Positions 45,852 through 64,000 of a DNA stretch of 64,000 nt are shown here, one piece after another. The stretch is taken from assembly GCA_964020975.1 (NCBI GenBank), contig CAXHWN010002752.1, positions 198,501 through 262,500 on the forward strand, written 5' to 3'. Position numbers and translations under genes: made by a program. The notes under the pieces are model-generated. The model did not search any database. It worked only from the letters and a program-made list of their open reading frames with translations, and was not told the origin of the DNA. Origin of the DNA: Hermodice carunculata (taxonomy: Eukaryota > Annelida > Polychaeta > Eunicida > Amphinomidae). The first letter of the stretch is position 1; each line of letters begins with the position of its first letter.

Positions 45852-47053
45852 AGCTCTGCTGACGTAAAGTCACCGAGCTTATGCAACCACTTGTGTCTCT
45901 CCATCTGTCCGTAAACTGTTGCTCATTAGCATGATACCGTCCACAGTTTTCAATTTAACCCAGTATAACTTTCAGGACTTTCAGGGTGTATAAAAATCTA
46001 GGTCATGATCAATATTGGTGGTGCAACCTGCAGTTTTATGTAATATGAAGGTCGAAATATGAAAATACTGCTGTAGCATCCTTAATATTTATTGGATCTT
46101 CATGAAGTGTGATGGGATTATGGGAGGGGTCAAAATCTCTATCAAGGTTGATACTAGTGGCACCACCTGTTGTTGTACAGAAATTTTTAGTCAAAATGTA
46201 TTCAAACTTATACAAATTCATAATTTCAGCAAAGAATCCGGCTAGTCTTACCAAATTTATAGTATATATGTATCATGACTAAAGTGGAATGTTACACATT
46301 ATGGATGACCTTGACCCACTTGTTCAAGGTCACTGGGACTATAAAGTTGATAGAGGTGAGTAGCTAGTGGTGTGCCTTGTACGTTTAATTGCAGTTATAA
46401 TATGAATCAAACATTACATGTTCATTACAGAGACAAATCCCTCTTGTCCATGAAGTACTGGTGGTGCCACCTGTTGTATTTTATGGACAATTTGCCAAAT
46501 AGATGTACTTTACAAAATTCATAGGAAAGATACATTGGGTCAGGACTCCTATTTTTTGTTTATAGAAATGACCTTGACTGATTTTTCAAGGTCACCGTGC
46601 AACACATATACATCAAAATGAGTTGTAAATGCAACAACTACAATTTTCAGCAAAAAGCGTATCACTTTCAGAAATAAAGGCAGATAAAACAACTAGGTCA
46701 AGTATGATACTGGTGGCAGCACCTACAATATTATGTAATATAGGGGTCAAAATGTGGAAATCTTCTGAATGTTCTAACATCTTTCATTTTTGATGGATCT
46801 TGATGAAATTCGGTCGGAAGGTGGAGGAAATCTCCATCAAGGGTGATACTGGAGGCACCACCTACAGTTATATGGAAATAATGTGTCAAAATATATTCAA
46901 ACTTCGATAAAATCGTTATTCCAGCAAAGAATATATTTAATTATAGCTATTCATACCAAATTTATAGGGTATATGCAGCATAAGTAAAAATAAATATTGC
47001 ATAATATGGCTGACCTTGATTTAGCTGAGCACCAGCCCATGGGTTTCTTGTTT
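45852..47053 (+). repeat. R1, copy 2
   Basis: It begins 'agctctgctgacgtaaagtc', runs through 'tactagtggcaccacctgtt' and 'gaccttgacccacttgttca', and ends 'cagcccatgggtttcttgtt'. Same order as copies 1 and 3. Confidence 0.75.
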
Positions 47054-47729
47054 TCCACTTTATTGTTGGAGCTTTTTCCGCCCCATATGCACCTGCCCTT
47101 ACTGTCAGAGCAGTGTACAACAACCTGGGAGAACTACAAATGTTTCCATATGGAATTAGGAATTGGCACTATTTCCAGCAAATAATTTAGGGCAATTAAG
47201 GGTGATACAGTTGTCCCATTAACCTTCCAGCTATAGGCAGTATACTTAAGGTGACCCCAGGAATGGAAATGCTATGCTTGTAACCTTTTCAAGTCCACCG
47301 AGATTCTACATTGACTGCAAGCCACACACTGTACTTTTACCTTGACGACCAGGGCACAGTGTGACTTGATTGAAAAGTGTGCTGGGTGCTATGTGAATGT
47401 AACCACATGCTTCACATTTATAGCAACAGAAATGTTACCGTCCGGTTTATTGCACATGTGCTTTATTTTGATGTATTTTTATTTCCACATATTTCACAGA
47501 TCGCATAAAACTGTGAAAGTAAAAGCGCTATACTAGAATGGATAGATTTGCAAGCAAATCTGTCTGGGTGCCAATTGCGGTCCTAAGTTTGACTGTTTTG
47601 CCCTGTTTCTATGATGTGATAATATTATCTATGGTGTAATACTACCCTCTCAATCACTCATGCTTATACCCCTGCTTATCAGGTTCCCAGCCAGGTTTTT
47701 CAACCTGAAACTTTTTATGGCTGACCTGT
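47054..47729. other. No gene seen
   Basis: Anonymous, with no supported exon. Confidence 0.4.
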
Positions 47730-47945
47730 GGTTACATGCACAAACCCCCAAAGGGGCCTCCGGTACAACTTCCGGTGTTTGCGCATGCTCACCAGTTTCT
47801 CTCCTGGCTTCCGCCCACGTTGTTGTGGTGATCACAGGAGTGCCCCAAGATCGGCTTGTTTTTGCAGTTTTCACTGCCGGAGCAACTCGTCGCCCAAGGA
47901 TCGAGATAAGTGTGGGGTAGTGAGTCGTTGGACCGTTCTTTGAGC
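47730..47945 (+). promoter_or_regulatory. CpG-rich patch, candidate promoter/first exon
   Basis: About a dozen CpGs lie in 215 bp, in surroundings that are CpG-poor, including two 'ttccgg/ctccgg' phrases (ETS-like), 'tgcgcatgc' and 'cgtcgcc'. It lies 2.5 kb upstream of the first recognised stomatin exon on the same strand. Both strands are open here, but no protein motif is seen. A promoter or 5' UTR exon for the stomatin gene is an inference only. Confidence 0.3.
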
Positions 47946-49173
47946 GAGAAGCCTTGATTCCTACCTGTTTTTTTTCATCTATTTGGTTTCAGGAACACGT
48001 GGTCTTTTCCCTTGAAAACCGTGATAATATTATTTAGAGTGTTGACATCTTTCCACTACACTGTTCTGTGATTTGATCAAAACTGAATGCTGCATTGTGT
48101 GTCTGGCCATTTTATAGGTCTGAGTAGGGTTGCTAAGGGAAGGTAATGACATCACAGTATGATGTTTACATTATAACACACAGTTTTTGACATGTCATCA
48201 ATCATGGATCATCAGGTACAATCTCCTGGACAGTAGCAGTAGAGTAACCAGGCAACAGGTGTATTGTCTATCGATGCAATGTAATTGGCTAATCCAACTA
48301 CCAGTGTTTTTACAGCCAATAGCTGAATAGCAATTTAAAAAAAAAAAATTTATCAACAACTTAAATAATTTATAACATATCAATAAATCACACCAAGTGC
48401 ACAATTTCACCTGTGGGTCTTATAGTATGTAAAATTTCAATGTTGTAACTTGTATAATGGCTGAGAACGCTGCATCACAAAAATGTGGCGGAAAGGGAAT
48501 TAAGAAATAAAGAAAGATTAAAGAACTCCTACAAAAACAGTATATCTGGGTTGACACCCAGACATAATAATAGTATTTTAATGAAAACTATATCACAGTT
48601 CCTGATGAGGTGCAGAAGAAGCGGAGGCCAATTGAACTTTGATATTTTCCAATGGGCATTAATTGTAACTCTTGTGGGGTCCTTTTACTCAGATCCTACC
48701 ATATGATATACAATGGGGATAAAGCCTTGACTCTCTGGCTTTTGCATTGTTGGGTAGTGCAAATTCTATTAATTTACCAGTTTTTTGTTACCCATTTTGA
48801 CAAAGGTTGATGTGTTGTGAATTAATACAGCAATACTAGATTCACATTCTTTGTAAAGTGACCTTTTATTCAAGAAGCGGCATGCCTGTCATTGCAGAGA
48901 CCAGAATTGTCCGGGTCAACAGCTTTCCTTTGTATGCTTTTGGTGAATAAGTGTGCAAATGAATTAAAAGCTGTTGATTCAGTCAGAAATCTGCATTCAC
49001 AGAGATAATGAGACTGGGCATATGTTCCTACTTGAGTAAAAGCTCTCCTTGAGTAGAACACGAATAAGCAAACGTTGTCGTAAATCTGGGTAGATGTATT
49101 TGCGAAACTGCGGAACTGATCTGGAGAGAGCGGCATCGAGTTCTTGAGCGTAGTGGCAATCAATGACATGAGG
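47946..49173. other. No firm gene; T1 fragment 48838-49011
   Basis: 48890-49000 carries 'catgcctgtcattgcagaga', 'ggtcaacagctttccttt' and 'agctgttgattcagtcagaa', part of a T1 element. 48190-48420 is anonymous. Confidence 0.45.
48457..48484 (+). CDS. Weak candidate for stomatin first coding exon
   Basis: ATG GCT GAG AAC GCT GCA TCA followed by CAA AAA T gives MAENAASQK plus one base. That is the phase (1) needed by the acceptor at 50467. Vertebrate stomatins also start MAE and are hydrophilic here. Against it, the would-be donor T|GTGGCG is poor and the frame is short, so chance is quite possible. Confidence 0.15.
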
Positions 49174-49419
49174 TTAACTCTTTCCGTGCCAGGTATTGGA
49201 CTGAGTCAAGAGCTATACTCAACACTCTTTGGACGTAATGCACCCAAGTGTGCCAAGGAAAGTTGTTGACCAGGAATACTGACTCTGTAATTGTAAGAAT
49301 GCTGCTACTTGAAGGCAAGGTTTTTTACAAGGAACATGAATCTATCACCTTGGCTATAATTCCAAGCAGTTCATTTTAAGTGGTTTGACTTTTGTGGCAG
49401 TTGATACTGAAAGAGTTGA
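49174..49419 (+). mobile_element. T1 MITE
   Basis: TTAACTCTTTCCGTGCCA at the left, 'gatactgaaagagttgaa' at the right. The core is 'gtgccaaggaaagttgttga', then 'ctgctacttgaaggcaag' and 'gcagttcattttaagtggtt'. Confidence 0.75.
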
Positions 49420-49966
49420 AGTAGGAAGCAAGCAATGTCTGCCTGTTGTCAGCGGCACAGACGTCTCTATCTAAAGTATAGTCTTTGTCTGCTCTCCTAC
49501 TTCATCTAATTCTATCTGAGTGATGCTAGATCTGTGGTCCCGTGCCTCACCAAGAATACCCCTCGTATCAGACCACTGTCTACTTGTGGAAAGTGTTTGT
49601 GCATAAATACTGTTTTGCTCCCTGCAAGAAAGGCCACCTCTCTGGTCTGGCCACTTTTCTATTGCAGAGACAGTGCCTGACAATGAGTAGCCTTAAGGGG
49701 GACCAGCGTGATGACAACACCTCCCGGAACTTGACCCTTGACTCACAAAATGGTCCAAACAAATCCCGTTTCTTGAGTTGTTTTAAGATGCTAGAATCAG
49801 CAGGCCTGCAAGAGAAATGACATTATGTAAACTGTGGAGCAGTAGATCCATAAACTAGAGTTTTGGGGGAGCATCTTTGTTTGTTTGTTTGTTGTTTTTT
49901 GTTAGTGAGCTGGGTACACGGTGATATGCCAAGAGCGTTCATTCTTTAAACATTTCCGACAGCATT
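49420..49966. other. No gene seen
   Basis: Anonymous. Open frames overlap on both strands around 49470-49820, without recognised motifs. A (TTTG)n run lies near 49880. Confidence 0.4.
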
Positions 49967-50145
49967 TTAACTCATTCCATACTATGGTGACAGGCCTTGG
50001 TCACTGGTTGTGGCACTGACTTGAGACTATAGGCATGTTGGTACTTGAACGAAAGCTCTTTTCATGAACGATTTAAATATGCAATTGTTGTCTTAAATCT
50101 AGGTAAATATACAGAAAAATCAGGGACTGGTATTGAATGAGTTAA
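49967..50145 (-). mobile_element. T2 MITE, second copy
   Basis: TTAACTCATTCCATACTATG on one side, 'ctggtattgaatgagttaa' on the other. The interior 'aaatctaggtaaatatacag' is the inverse of the phrase in 41506-41669. Confidence 0.75.
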
Positions 50146-50466
50146 ATGAATTGAACTTTTCATTTTTGATCAGCCTTTCCTACATGTTCTTTTTGCTTCT
50201 GTGAAGGTGGTCTAAGTAGAGAGTATATTTAGGGGGTTAAAGGGTATTTCTGTATTTGCCTAAAGGGGCATTTTATTTTCTATGCACTTTTTGGTACAGT
50301 TTAGTGGCCATTATTTTGGATCATTCTTATTTTCTGTATACAGTGCTGGGGAAAAATTATTGCCTGTACCCCCCCCCCCCTCCAACATTTGAGCTGACCA
50401 TGTTTTTCCTGTGTTTCATCTGCAACAAATACACTGATAAGGTTCCTGTTTGCTATCTACTTTTAG

Positions 50467-58341
<7,875 letters not shown>

Positions 58342-58982
58342 GTAAGGCAATGCAGGCAATTCATACGGGTATTCTTGCCTGCTTGACTGGCTGCTGCTCG
58401 GAGACATTTTAGGCGACTTGTCTGGTACCATCACCAGCAATCCCATTACTGCAAATAGCTTGGTAAATAGGGAAATGAAAGTTTACTAAGGTGATGCACC
58501 AATATGAGGACAATTTGCAACACTGCTTGCTGTATTATATAAGACACCAGATAACATCCATGACCCGCCGGCCCTTTCACACTTAAACCAGCCATCACTC
58601 ATTGGTTATTTCAGATATTGTCTGCATTTGCTTTTGTCATGCTAATGTTAATGTGCTTGCTCAAATGCTCTGATCGAATGAAGGCGCCAGAGGAAGCCAT
58701 CATGTTGATTCGCTTCTTGTCAACAGTTCTGCCTTAAGCATGCACATTCAGGGGAGCAAGTGCCAGCCCAGAGTCTGTAGAGTGAAACTGTTGTCTCCAT
58801 TCTTTGGCACAAACTGGTAAAGCTTAATGCAGATAGATTATGAATCAATTCATGAATAAGTTATATATATGGGTCTCTGCTTCCATATAACCATTGGTAT
58901 ATCCTGCCAGTCATTTCAAAAGGGGTAATTATGATTACTTTGACCATACCCTGTGTGAGTAAACAATATGCAATTTACATTC
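58342..58982. other. Stomatin intron, nothing recognised
   Basis: Anonymous. No band-7 continuation found. Confidence 0.5.
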
Positions 58983-59202
58983 ATGTATGTATGTATGTAT
59001 GTATGTATGTATGTATGTATGTATGTACAGTATGTATAAATGTATGTATGTATGTATGTACAGTATGTATAAATGTATGTATGTATGTATGTACAGTATG
59101 TATAAATGTATGTATGTATGTATGTATGTATGTATAGTATGTATGTATGTATGTATGTACAGTATGTATGTATGTATGTATGTATGTATGTATGTATGTA
59201 TG
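58983..59202. repeat. (TATG)n microsatellite with higher-order period
   Basis: TATG runs are broken at regular intervals by 'acagtatgtataa', giving a secondary period of about 35 bp in 59028-59110. Confidence 0.95.
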
Positions 59203-59331
59203 CCATTGTACTGTAGTCTCTTGGGATATATGACAGGACACATCTAATACTTTGCGACACAATATGGTGCCTTTGCAGTCATACCACCCAACAGTAGCCC
59301 AATGTTAAAGTGACGTTTACATTAACATCTT

Positions 59332-60330
59332 AATAGACCTTTTCAATACGTTAGAGGGCATCGAGAACGTTTAGTACATTTTGTCAGCGGTGGTGGCTCT
59401 GCCTGTAATCGGGGTATTCCGGTCACCATTGAGCACTGGTTTAGAAATGGAGGCGATTGCAACAGAAAGCGGAGCAGTTGAAAGGGAGAATTTAGATTAT
59501 ATGTGTCTGCATCATACATGCATAATTACTGTTGAACTCTAGCATAAGAAACATTTTTGGGTCGACTACAATGTGGTTAGTGCTATATTCAAATATCACG
59601 CCAGCCTAGCTGGCAAGAAGCAGCCACACACAAACATGGTTTCTTCAGCAAGTACTTATAGAGCACAGAACTGTGCCGATTGAGGCCACTGTTGCATTGA
59701 TGATAAACTAAACAGGAGGTCACATCTTATCACATAACTCTGCTTGTGAATACTTTTGATAAAATGAGTATACAAAGGGTTTTGTCCCGAAAATACACAG
59801 GACACAATCTTCGATGAGAAAGCCGTTCAAGTTTTTCAAAATGGCGGCCGAAGCCACGCGATTGAACATCCCACCAAGAACCCCACAAAATTGCTCTCAA
59901 TTACACATGTGGCTTTACGTTATTAGTGCGGCAATACATATTTGAGACGTCGTTCGACTGAATATGGGAGAAATATATCTATCAACCTTTTAAATGCAAC
60001 ATTAATCGGCATCAACATGCACAGCTAGCAAAGCTGATTCAGGGTACAGCAAAGCCACAAGCCTGGCCAAATACCACTGAGAAACACCGATAAAAACACA
60101 AATTAAACTGATCCATGCTTAGGATAGTAAAAGTGGAGCAAAAAATCTTAGATCTGGTATTTTAGTATGATTATTCTGGCAATTTGGTACACAGCAGTGG
60201 TCTCGCTTCCCCATGTTGGCATATGGCACTGGCCGTATGATGCAGAGGTGTTACACCCCAATTTTCCTAATCCGCAAAGCACTGTTGAAAACAACGCCAG
60301 CGCCATCTATCGTACTGGAAAGGTCTATTG
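59332..60330. mobile_element. ~1-kb inverted-repeat DNA element
   Basis: The left end 'aatagaccttttcaatacg' and the inverse of the right end 'caatagacctttccagtacg' are terminal inverted repeats; both continue into 'agagggc/agatggcg'. The interior includes 'aaaATGGCGGCCGAAGCC' near 59839, which looks like a translation-start context but opens only a short frame. No transposase motif. Probably non-autonomous. Confidence 0.7.
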
Positions 60331-60461
60331 AATCTCTGGTTGATACAAAACACTGTGAAGGAGAGTTGTAACCGAGGCCAATCAGAATTAACATGTCCCA
60401 TATGTCAGTGGCTTTCTGCAGGTGGGCAGCTACACCCCATCCACACCAAGTAAAGTTCCTA

Positions 60462-60735
60462 TTAACTCTTTCAGAGCCACTCACAACTCAAGTCGATCTA
60501 CTTAAGTCAAACTAGTCTGAATCATCATTAGGGTCCCAGATTCGTATTTATCGTAAAAAGACCTTTCATTCAAGTACCAGTATGCCTATAGTACCAGTAT
60601 GCCTATAGTACCAGTATGCCTATAAGTCCCATAGAGAATATCCCGGGTCAACAGCTTTTCCCGGCGTGTATTGGGTGCAATGTGTGCTGAGAAAAGCTGG
60701 TGACTCAGTCCAAAATGTGGCAATGAAAGAGTTAA
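60462..60735 (-). mobile_element. T1 MITE with internal triplication
   Basis: TTAACTCTTTCAGAGCCA and 'tggcaatgaaagagttaa' form the ends. The segment 'agtaccagtatgcctat' occurs three times in a row (60576-60625), showing fresh slippage. Hairpin core at 60645-60710. Confidence 0.85.
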
Positions 60736-61393
60736 ACTCAGCCTTTGTCTAACCAGGTAATGGACCCATTCAGTAAAACCACCATTGGCACAGAGACTAT
60801 CCACAAATAGGATATAAGCTTTTTAGTAAATATTGTCTGCTAAAAGCATGTATAATGTGCTTATATTGTACCTTGCGGAAGATTAGGACTTTTTTTCCCT
60901 TTTTTTTGCAATTAAGTTGAAAAAAGATGCATTGACATTGATATAGCTTATATATACATCTACAGTTTGTGTTGCTTTGGGCTGAAAATTAATATACCGG
61001 TACATAAAACAGGAAGTGTAAACGTTATCCATGTCTGTACCAGTTAAACAGTTTGTAAGCATCTCTATTCCTTTTGTTTAAGTTTTTCCAAACTGTGCTG
61101 GTGACAGTTAAGTCATTAATTTTGTTAATGTCCTGGCAAATCATGCCCCAGTGAGCCCCTGAGACACCAACAGCATGCATGGATTGTCAGACCAAACATG
61201 CCAACACCATGAAAATCTATACATGTGAAAACAAGTACATTACAGTAAAAAAAGAAAAAAAAAAAAGGCTGCCTTGTTCTGTTTGCAAATATTGCAACAG
61301 ATTTCATCCTGTATGATACAGGAAGTATCTGAGGGATGTGTGGAGTACAACAGCCCCACAGCCAAATAGGTTGTATGTGAGCAGGAAAAGAGA
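60736..61393. other. No gene seen
   Basis: Anonymous, presumably stomatin intron. Poly-A at 61243-61266. Confidence 0.4.
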
Positions 61394-61617
61394 TTAACTC
61401 TTTCAGTGCCAAACTTTGGATTGAGTCAACAGCTTTTCTTGGCATGCATTGAGGGAAAGCTGTTGACCTGGGATATTCTCCATAGAACTATAGGCATACT
61501 GGTACTTGAATGAAAGGTCTTTTTGTGAGGAATACGAATCTAGGATTCCAATGATAATTCGGACTAGTTTGATGTAAGTAGATCAAATTTAGTCATAATG
61601 GCCACTGAAAGAGTTAA
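61394..61617 (+). mobile_element. T1 MITE, reference copy
   Basis: TTAACTCTTTCAGTGCCA at the left and the inverse of TTAACTCTTTCAGTGGCCA at the right. Order inside: hairpin core, 'gacctgggatattctc', 'ctggtacttgaatgaaagg', 'gaatacgaatctagga', 'ctagtttgatgtaagtagat'. Used here to define the family. Confidence 0.9.
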
Positions 61618-62159
61618 GGCCACCTCTGGAACTTCTTGCCATAGGGAACCCAGAGACAGAGAGCTATGACTTTGATGCTCCACAAGTAGGCAGAGCGAAA
61701 GTAATGCTGTATATTAGTGAGTTGACATAATACTTCAGTTGTAGCTTAATGCAATGGCTGGCCTATTTAACAATTCATGGAACTAGTATGCAAAAGTCAA
61801 AAGTAGGTGTTGTCACTCTATAACCATGGAGTCAGACAAAGTAAGTCCATTAAACCAGACTGAGGGTAGTGCGTAACTCTTGGGCAATGGTACTTCATTT
61901 GGAGTAATGATGTCTTTGGTGGTCGTCCATCATATATACATGTTTTCTGCCTAAGTAAATGTTATTTCACTCATTTGAACTGTGATATTTTTATCTCATG
62001 CCCAAAGAGTGGGAGGGGGAATATATAATATGAGATCCCTTTTTTCATCTGCCTTTACTGTCGGGTCATTTCTCTGAAACTGTAATACCTTGTCACCCAA
62101 AATTTTTGTAACAGACAGACATCAATTGAATTTAGGTGCTACCCTCTGACAATTTTGTT
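61618..62159. other. No gene supported
   Basis: 61620-61735 holds a short open frame directly after the MITE, with no stomatin-like motif and no good acceptor. I do not call it. Confidence 0.4.
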
Positions 62160-64000
62160 AGCTCTGCAGACCAACGGTGGCAGCAGTTATGCAATCACTC
62201 AATCATGTCTGTCTGTCCATCCATAAAGCTTTGCTTGTGGATGCAATACAGCCCTCATTTTTAGCTCAGCGGACTTGTCAGTCAGCTGAGCTTTTGTTTT
62301 GAAAAGCCATCTGTCATCCACAATTCACATTTTTGACTTCTTCTCCAAAACCACCATGATATGGCACAGGGACTCTCCCGGGGACTCCTAGTTCTAAATT
62401 TGTTCACCAGGTGGTGCTGCGATTCTTTTCTATTTTTTTTATGATTTTTTTGTGTTTTTGCTACTTCTGACTCCTTCTCCAGAACCGTCACTGAGATTAA
62501 GCTGAAACTTGGTGGAAATGTTTTTTTGCGGAAGGGTCCAACAAAGCTATTCACCACGTGGCACTATTGTGGATTCCTGATTTTTAACGATTTTTCAATT
62601 TGGGTACTTATCAGTCAAGGCAGCTTTTCTATTGATTACTGTGCAAATCAATGGGATTTCTAATGCTAATTCACATTTTCGACTTTGTCTCCTAAGCCGT
62701 CTTCCAGATTGACTTTAAACCTGGTGGGAATATACCTTGGGAGGGTATCTACCAACTTTGTTCAAATGGTCATGCTCCAGTGATATTTGGATATTCAATG
62801 ATTTTTTTTTTTTGCTATTTTTTTTGACAAATCTTACAAATTCTTCTTCTGCACAACCGCTCACCCAATTGCTTTGATATTACAGAAGAACGCTTCTAGG
62901 GACTCTTTAGTTCTTAATTTGTTCACCAGGTGGTGCTGCAATTTTTTATCATTTTTTTTAATGAATTTTTGTGTGTTTTTTTCGTTACTTCTCACTTCTT
63001 GTCCAGAGCCGTCGGTCAGATTAAGTTGAAACTTTGTGGATATGTACCTTGTGAAAGGATCAAGCAAAGATGTTCACTAGGTAGCACTGCTGTGGATTCC
63101 TGATTTTTAATAATTTTTTTCAATTCGGGTACTTAGTGGTAAATGCACCTTTTCTATTGCTTACTATTTAAGTCAATGGGCATTTTAATGCATTTTAATG
63201 GTAATTTACATTTTGGACTTCTCTGAAGAAACTGCTGATCAGATTTACTTCAAACTCTGTGGTGATGTACCTTGGGTAGGTTTCTACCAGGCTTGTACAA
63301 ATGGTCAAGCTCCAGGGATATTTTGATTTTTTATGATTTTTTTTTTCATAAAATTTGTTAAAAAGTTTTAATAGGAAAGTTAAAAATGGGAATTTCTTGT
63401 AATGGTTATAACTTAAATAATTTTGGCCAGATTTGTGTCAAACTTGGTAGGAATGTGGCTACCTATTTTGTGCAAATGGTCATGCTCCAGTGATGTTTGG
63501 ACCTTGGCCTCATTCCCAAGATCACAGAATAGCTGACACAAAATTTACTGTTCACTTGATAACTTGAGATCTGTTTTGAGTTAGGACCATGATATTGCAC
63601 GTGTTAATGTTTCTCTATGAAGGTTATGCTTAGACAGTACATGAGTGACCTTGACCTTGTTTCTGGGGTCACAGTGCAACATACATGAATTTTACTCTTC
63701 ACTATTCCTTGAGAGCTGCTTGAACTGGGACTTTGATGTTGCACGAGGTAGTGTTATTCTATAAAGATCAGACTACTCAGTACATGGGTGACCTTGATCC
63801 TATCCCTAGTTCACAGAGCTGCAAGTGTGATGAATGTCTAGGTCAGCTGAGCATGGGCTGTTCACACAGCCCTCTTGTTTAAGTTAGCCCCCATGTAACT
63901 TTCAGGACTTACATACCAAGTGTACATGTACGGAAATCTAGGTCAAGTTTGATATTGGTGATGCCACCTGTAGTATTACATAATAAATGGGCCAAGATTT
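62160..64000 (+). repeat. R1, copy split by another element, continues past window
   Basis: 62160-62262 ('agctctgcagaccaacggtg' ... 'ccctcattttt') is the R1 left end. 63881-64000 ('aagttagcccccatgtaact' ... 'tgatgccacctgtagtatta') is the next part of R1. The element at 62263-63880 separates them. Confidence 0.75.
62263..63880 (+). mobile_element. Long element with AGCTCAGC hairpin, nested in R1
   Basis: The left end 'agctcagcggacttgtcagt' + 'cagctgagct' forms a hairpin (AGCTCAGC/GCTGAGCT). The right end is 'gtcagctgagcatgggctgt' + 'tcacacagccctcttgttt'. Inside, two diverged units about 530 bp apart share 'ttcctgatttttaa', 'gggtactta' and 'aaatggtcatgctccagtga'; TGACCTTG half-sites cluster near the right end. 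Non-coding. The class is unknown but it shares end design with R1. Confidence 0.65.

Noticed and set aside
50256-50466. Upstream extension of the first stomatin exon to an ATG
   Set aside because: It crosses a poly-C tract and a typical pyrimidine-rich acceptor, and the peptide has no similarity to stomatin N-termini.
58916-59262. Y/I/H/T-rich and C/M/Y/V-rich open frames
   Set aside because: They are translations of the (TATG)n tract.
61618-61735. Next stomatin exon
   Set aside because: The short frame has no band-7 motif and no proper acceptor. It begins inside a MITE flank.

Overview
The window is metazoan nuclear DNA, most likely from a marine invertebrate. It is intron-rich and AT-rich, full of TACATGTA-type motifs, poly-C tracts, TGACCTTGACC-bearing dispersed repeats and TTAA- or TA-flanked miniature transposons. 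Several elements look like Helentron-type repeats with a central tandem core, which are best known from bivalves. A lophotrochozoan such as a mollusc is my favoured guess. A brachiopod, hemichordate or lancelet cannot be excluded from sequence alone.

Only one host gene is clearly recognised: a stomatin/MEC-2 family gene on the + strand. Three consecutive coding exons lie at 50467-50573, 56241-56313 and 58259-58341. They encode the N-terminal palmitoylation/hairpin region and the start of the band-7 (SPFH) domain. The rest of the gene must lie beyond 64000, and its first exon lies upstream; a CpG-rich patch near 47730-47945 and a short ATG near 48457 are weak candidates. The last recognised exon is preceded directly by ten copies of a 31-bp minisatellite, each ending in the same YAG|GT as the true splice acceptor.

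Nearly everything else is repeat. 1-2215 is a long dispersed repeat (called R1 here). 3.6-15 kb is mostly anonymous sequence with miniature elements, a 219-bp foldback hairpin and a small 8-bp-TSD element. 16.2-18.5 kb is a tandem-core element interrupted by a 5'-truncated LINE with clear target duplications. 20.3-23.9 kb is a broken Penelope-like retroelement on the - strand, with a TATA box and a hammerhead-ribozyme motif downstream of its truncated RT. 24.6-25.9 kb is a foldback element whose arms are built of short repeats. 26.4-27.1 kb is a TTAA element expanded by a 17-copy minisatellite. 31.2-31.7 kb is a decayed P2X7-C-terminal-like zinc domain. 35.8-36.8 kb is a Helentron-like element with a 145-bp core rich in nuclear-receptor half-sites. 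41.0-41.3 kb is a solo Penelope terminal repeat with a second, better-preserved hammerhead ribozyme. 43.6-44.4 kb is a 50-bp minisatellite. 44.7-45.8 kb is a tandem-core element nested in a TTAA element. The stomatin introns hold R1 copies, microsatellites, a mariner-like MITE and a hAT-like element; the 3' end holds further TTAA elements and a long element nested in R1.

The most interesting points are: (i) the decoy splice-acceptor array, where use of any upstream copy would put a stop codon in frame; (ii) two hammerhead ribozymes at the same distance from a TATA box in two Penelope-type terminal repeats; (iii) a hairpin core shared by TTAA-element families with different ends, one arm of which has been amplified into a minisatellite; (iv) the 1.28-kb foldback element with TA-CAGTTAC ends. 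No LTR retrovirus or Polinton was recognised. All assignments rest on reading the sequence; no database search was possible.
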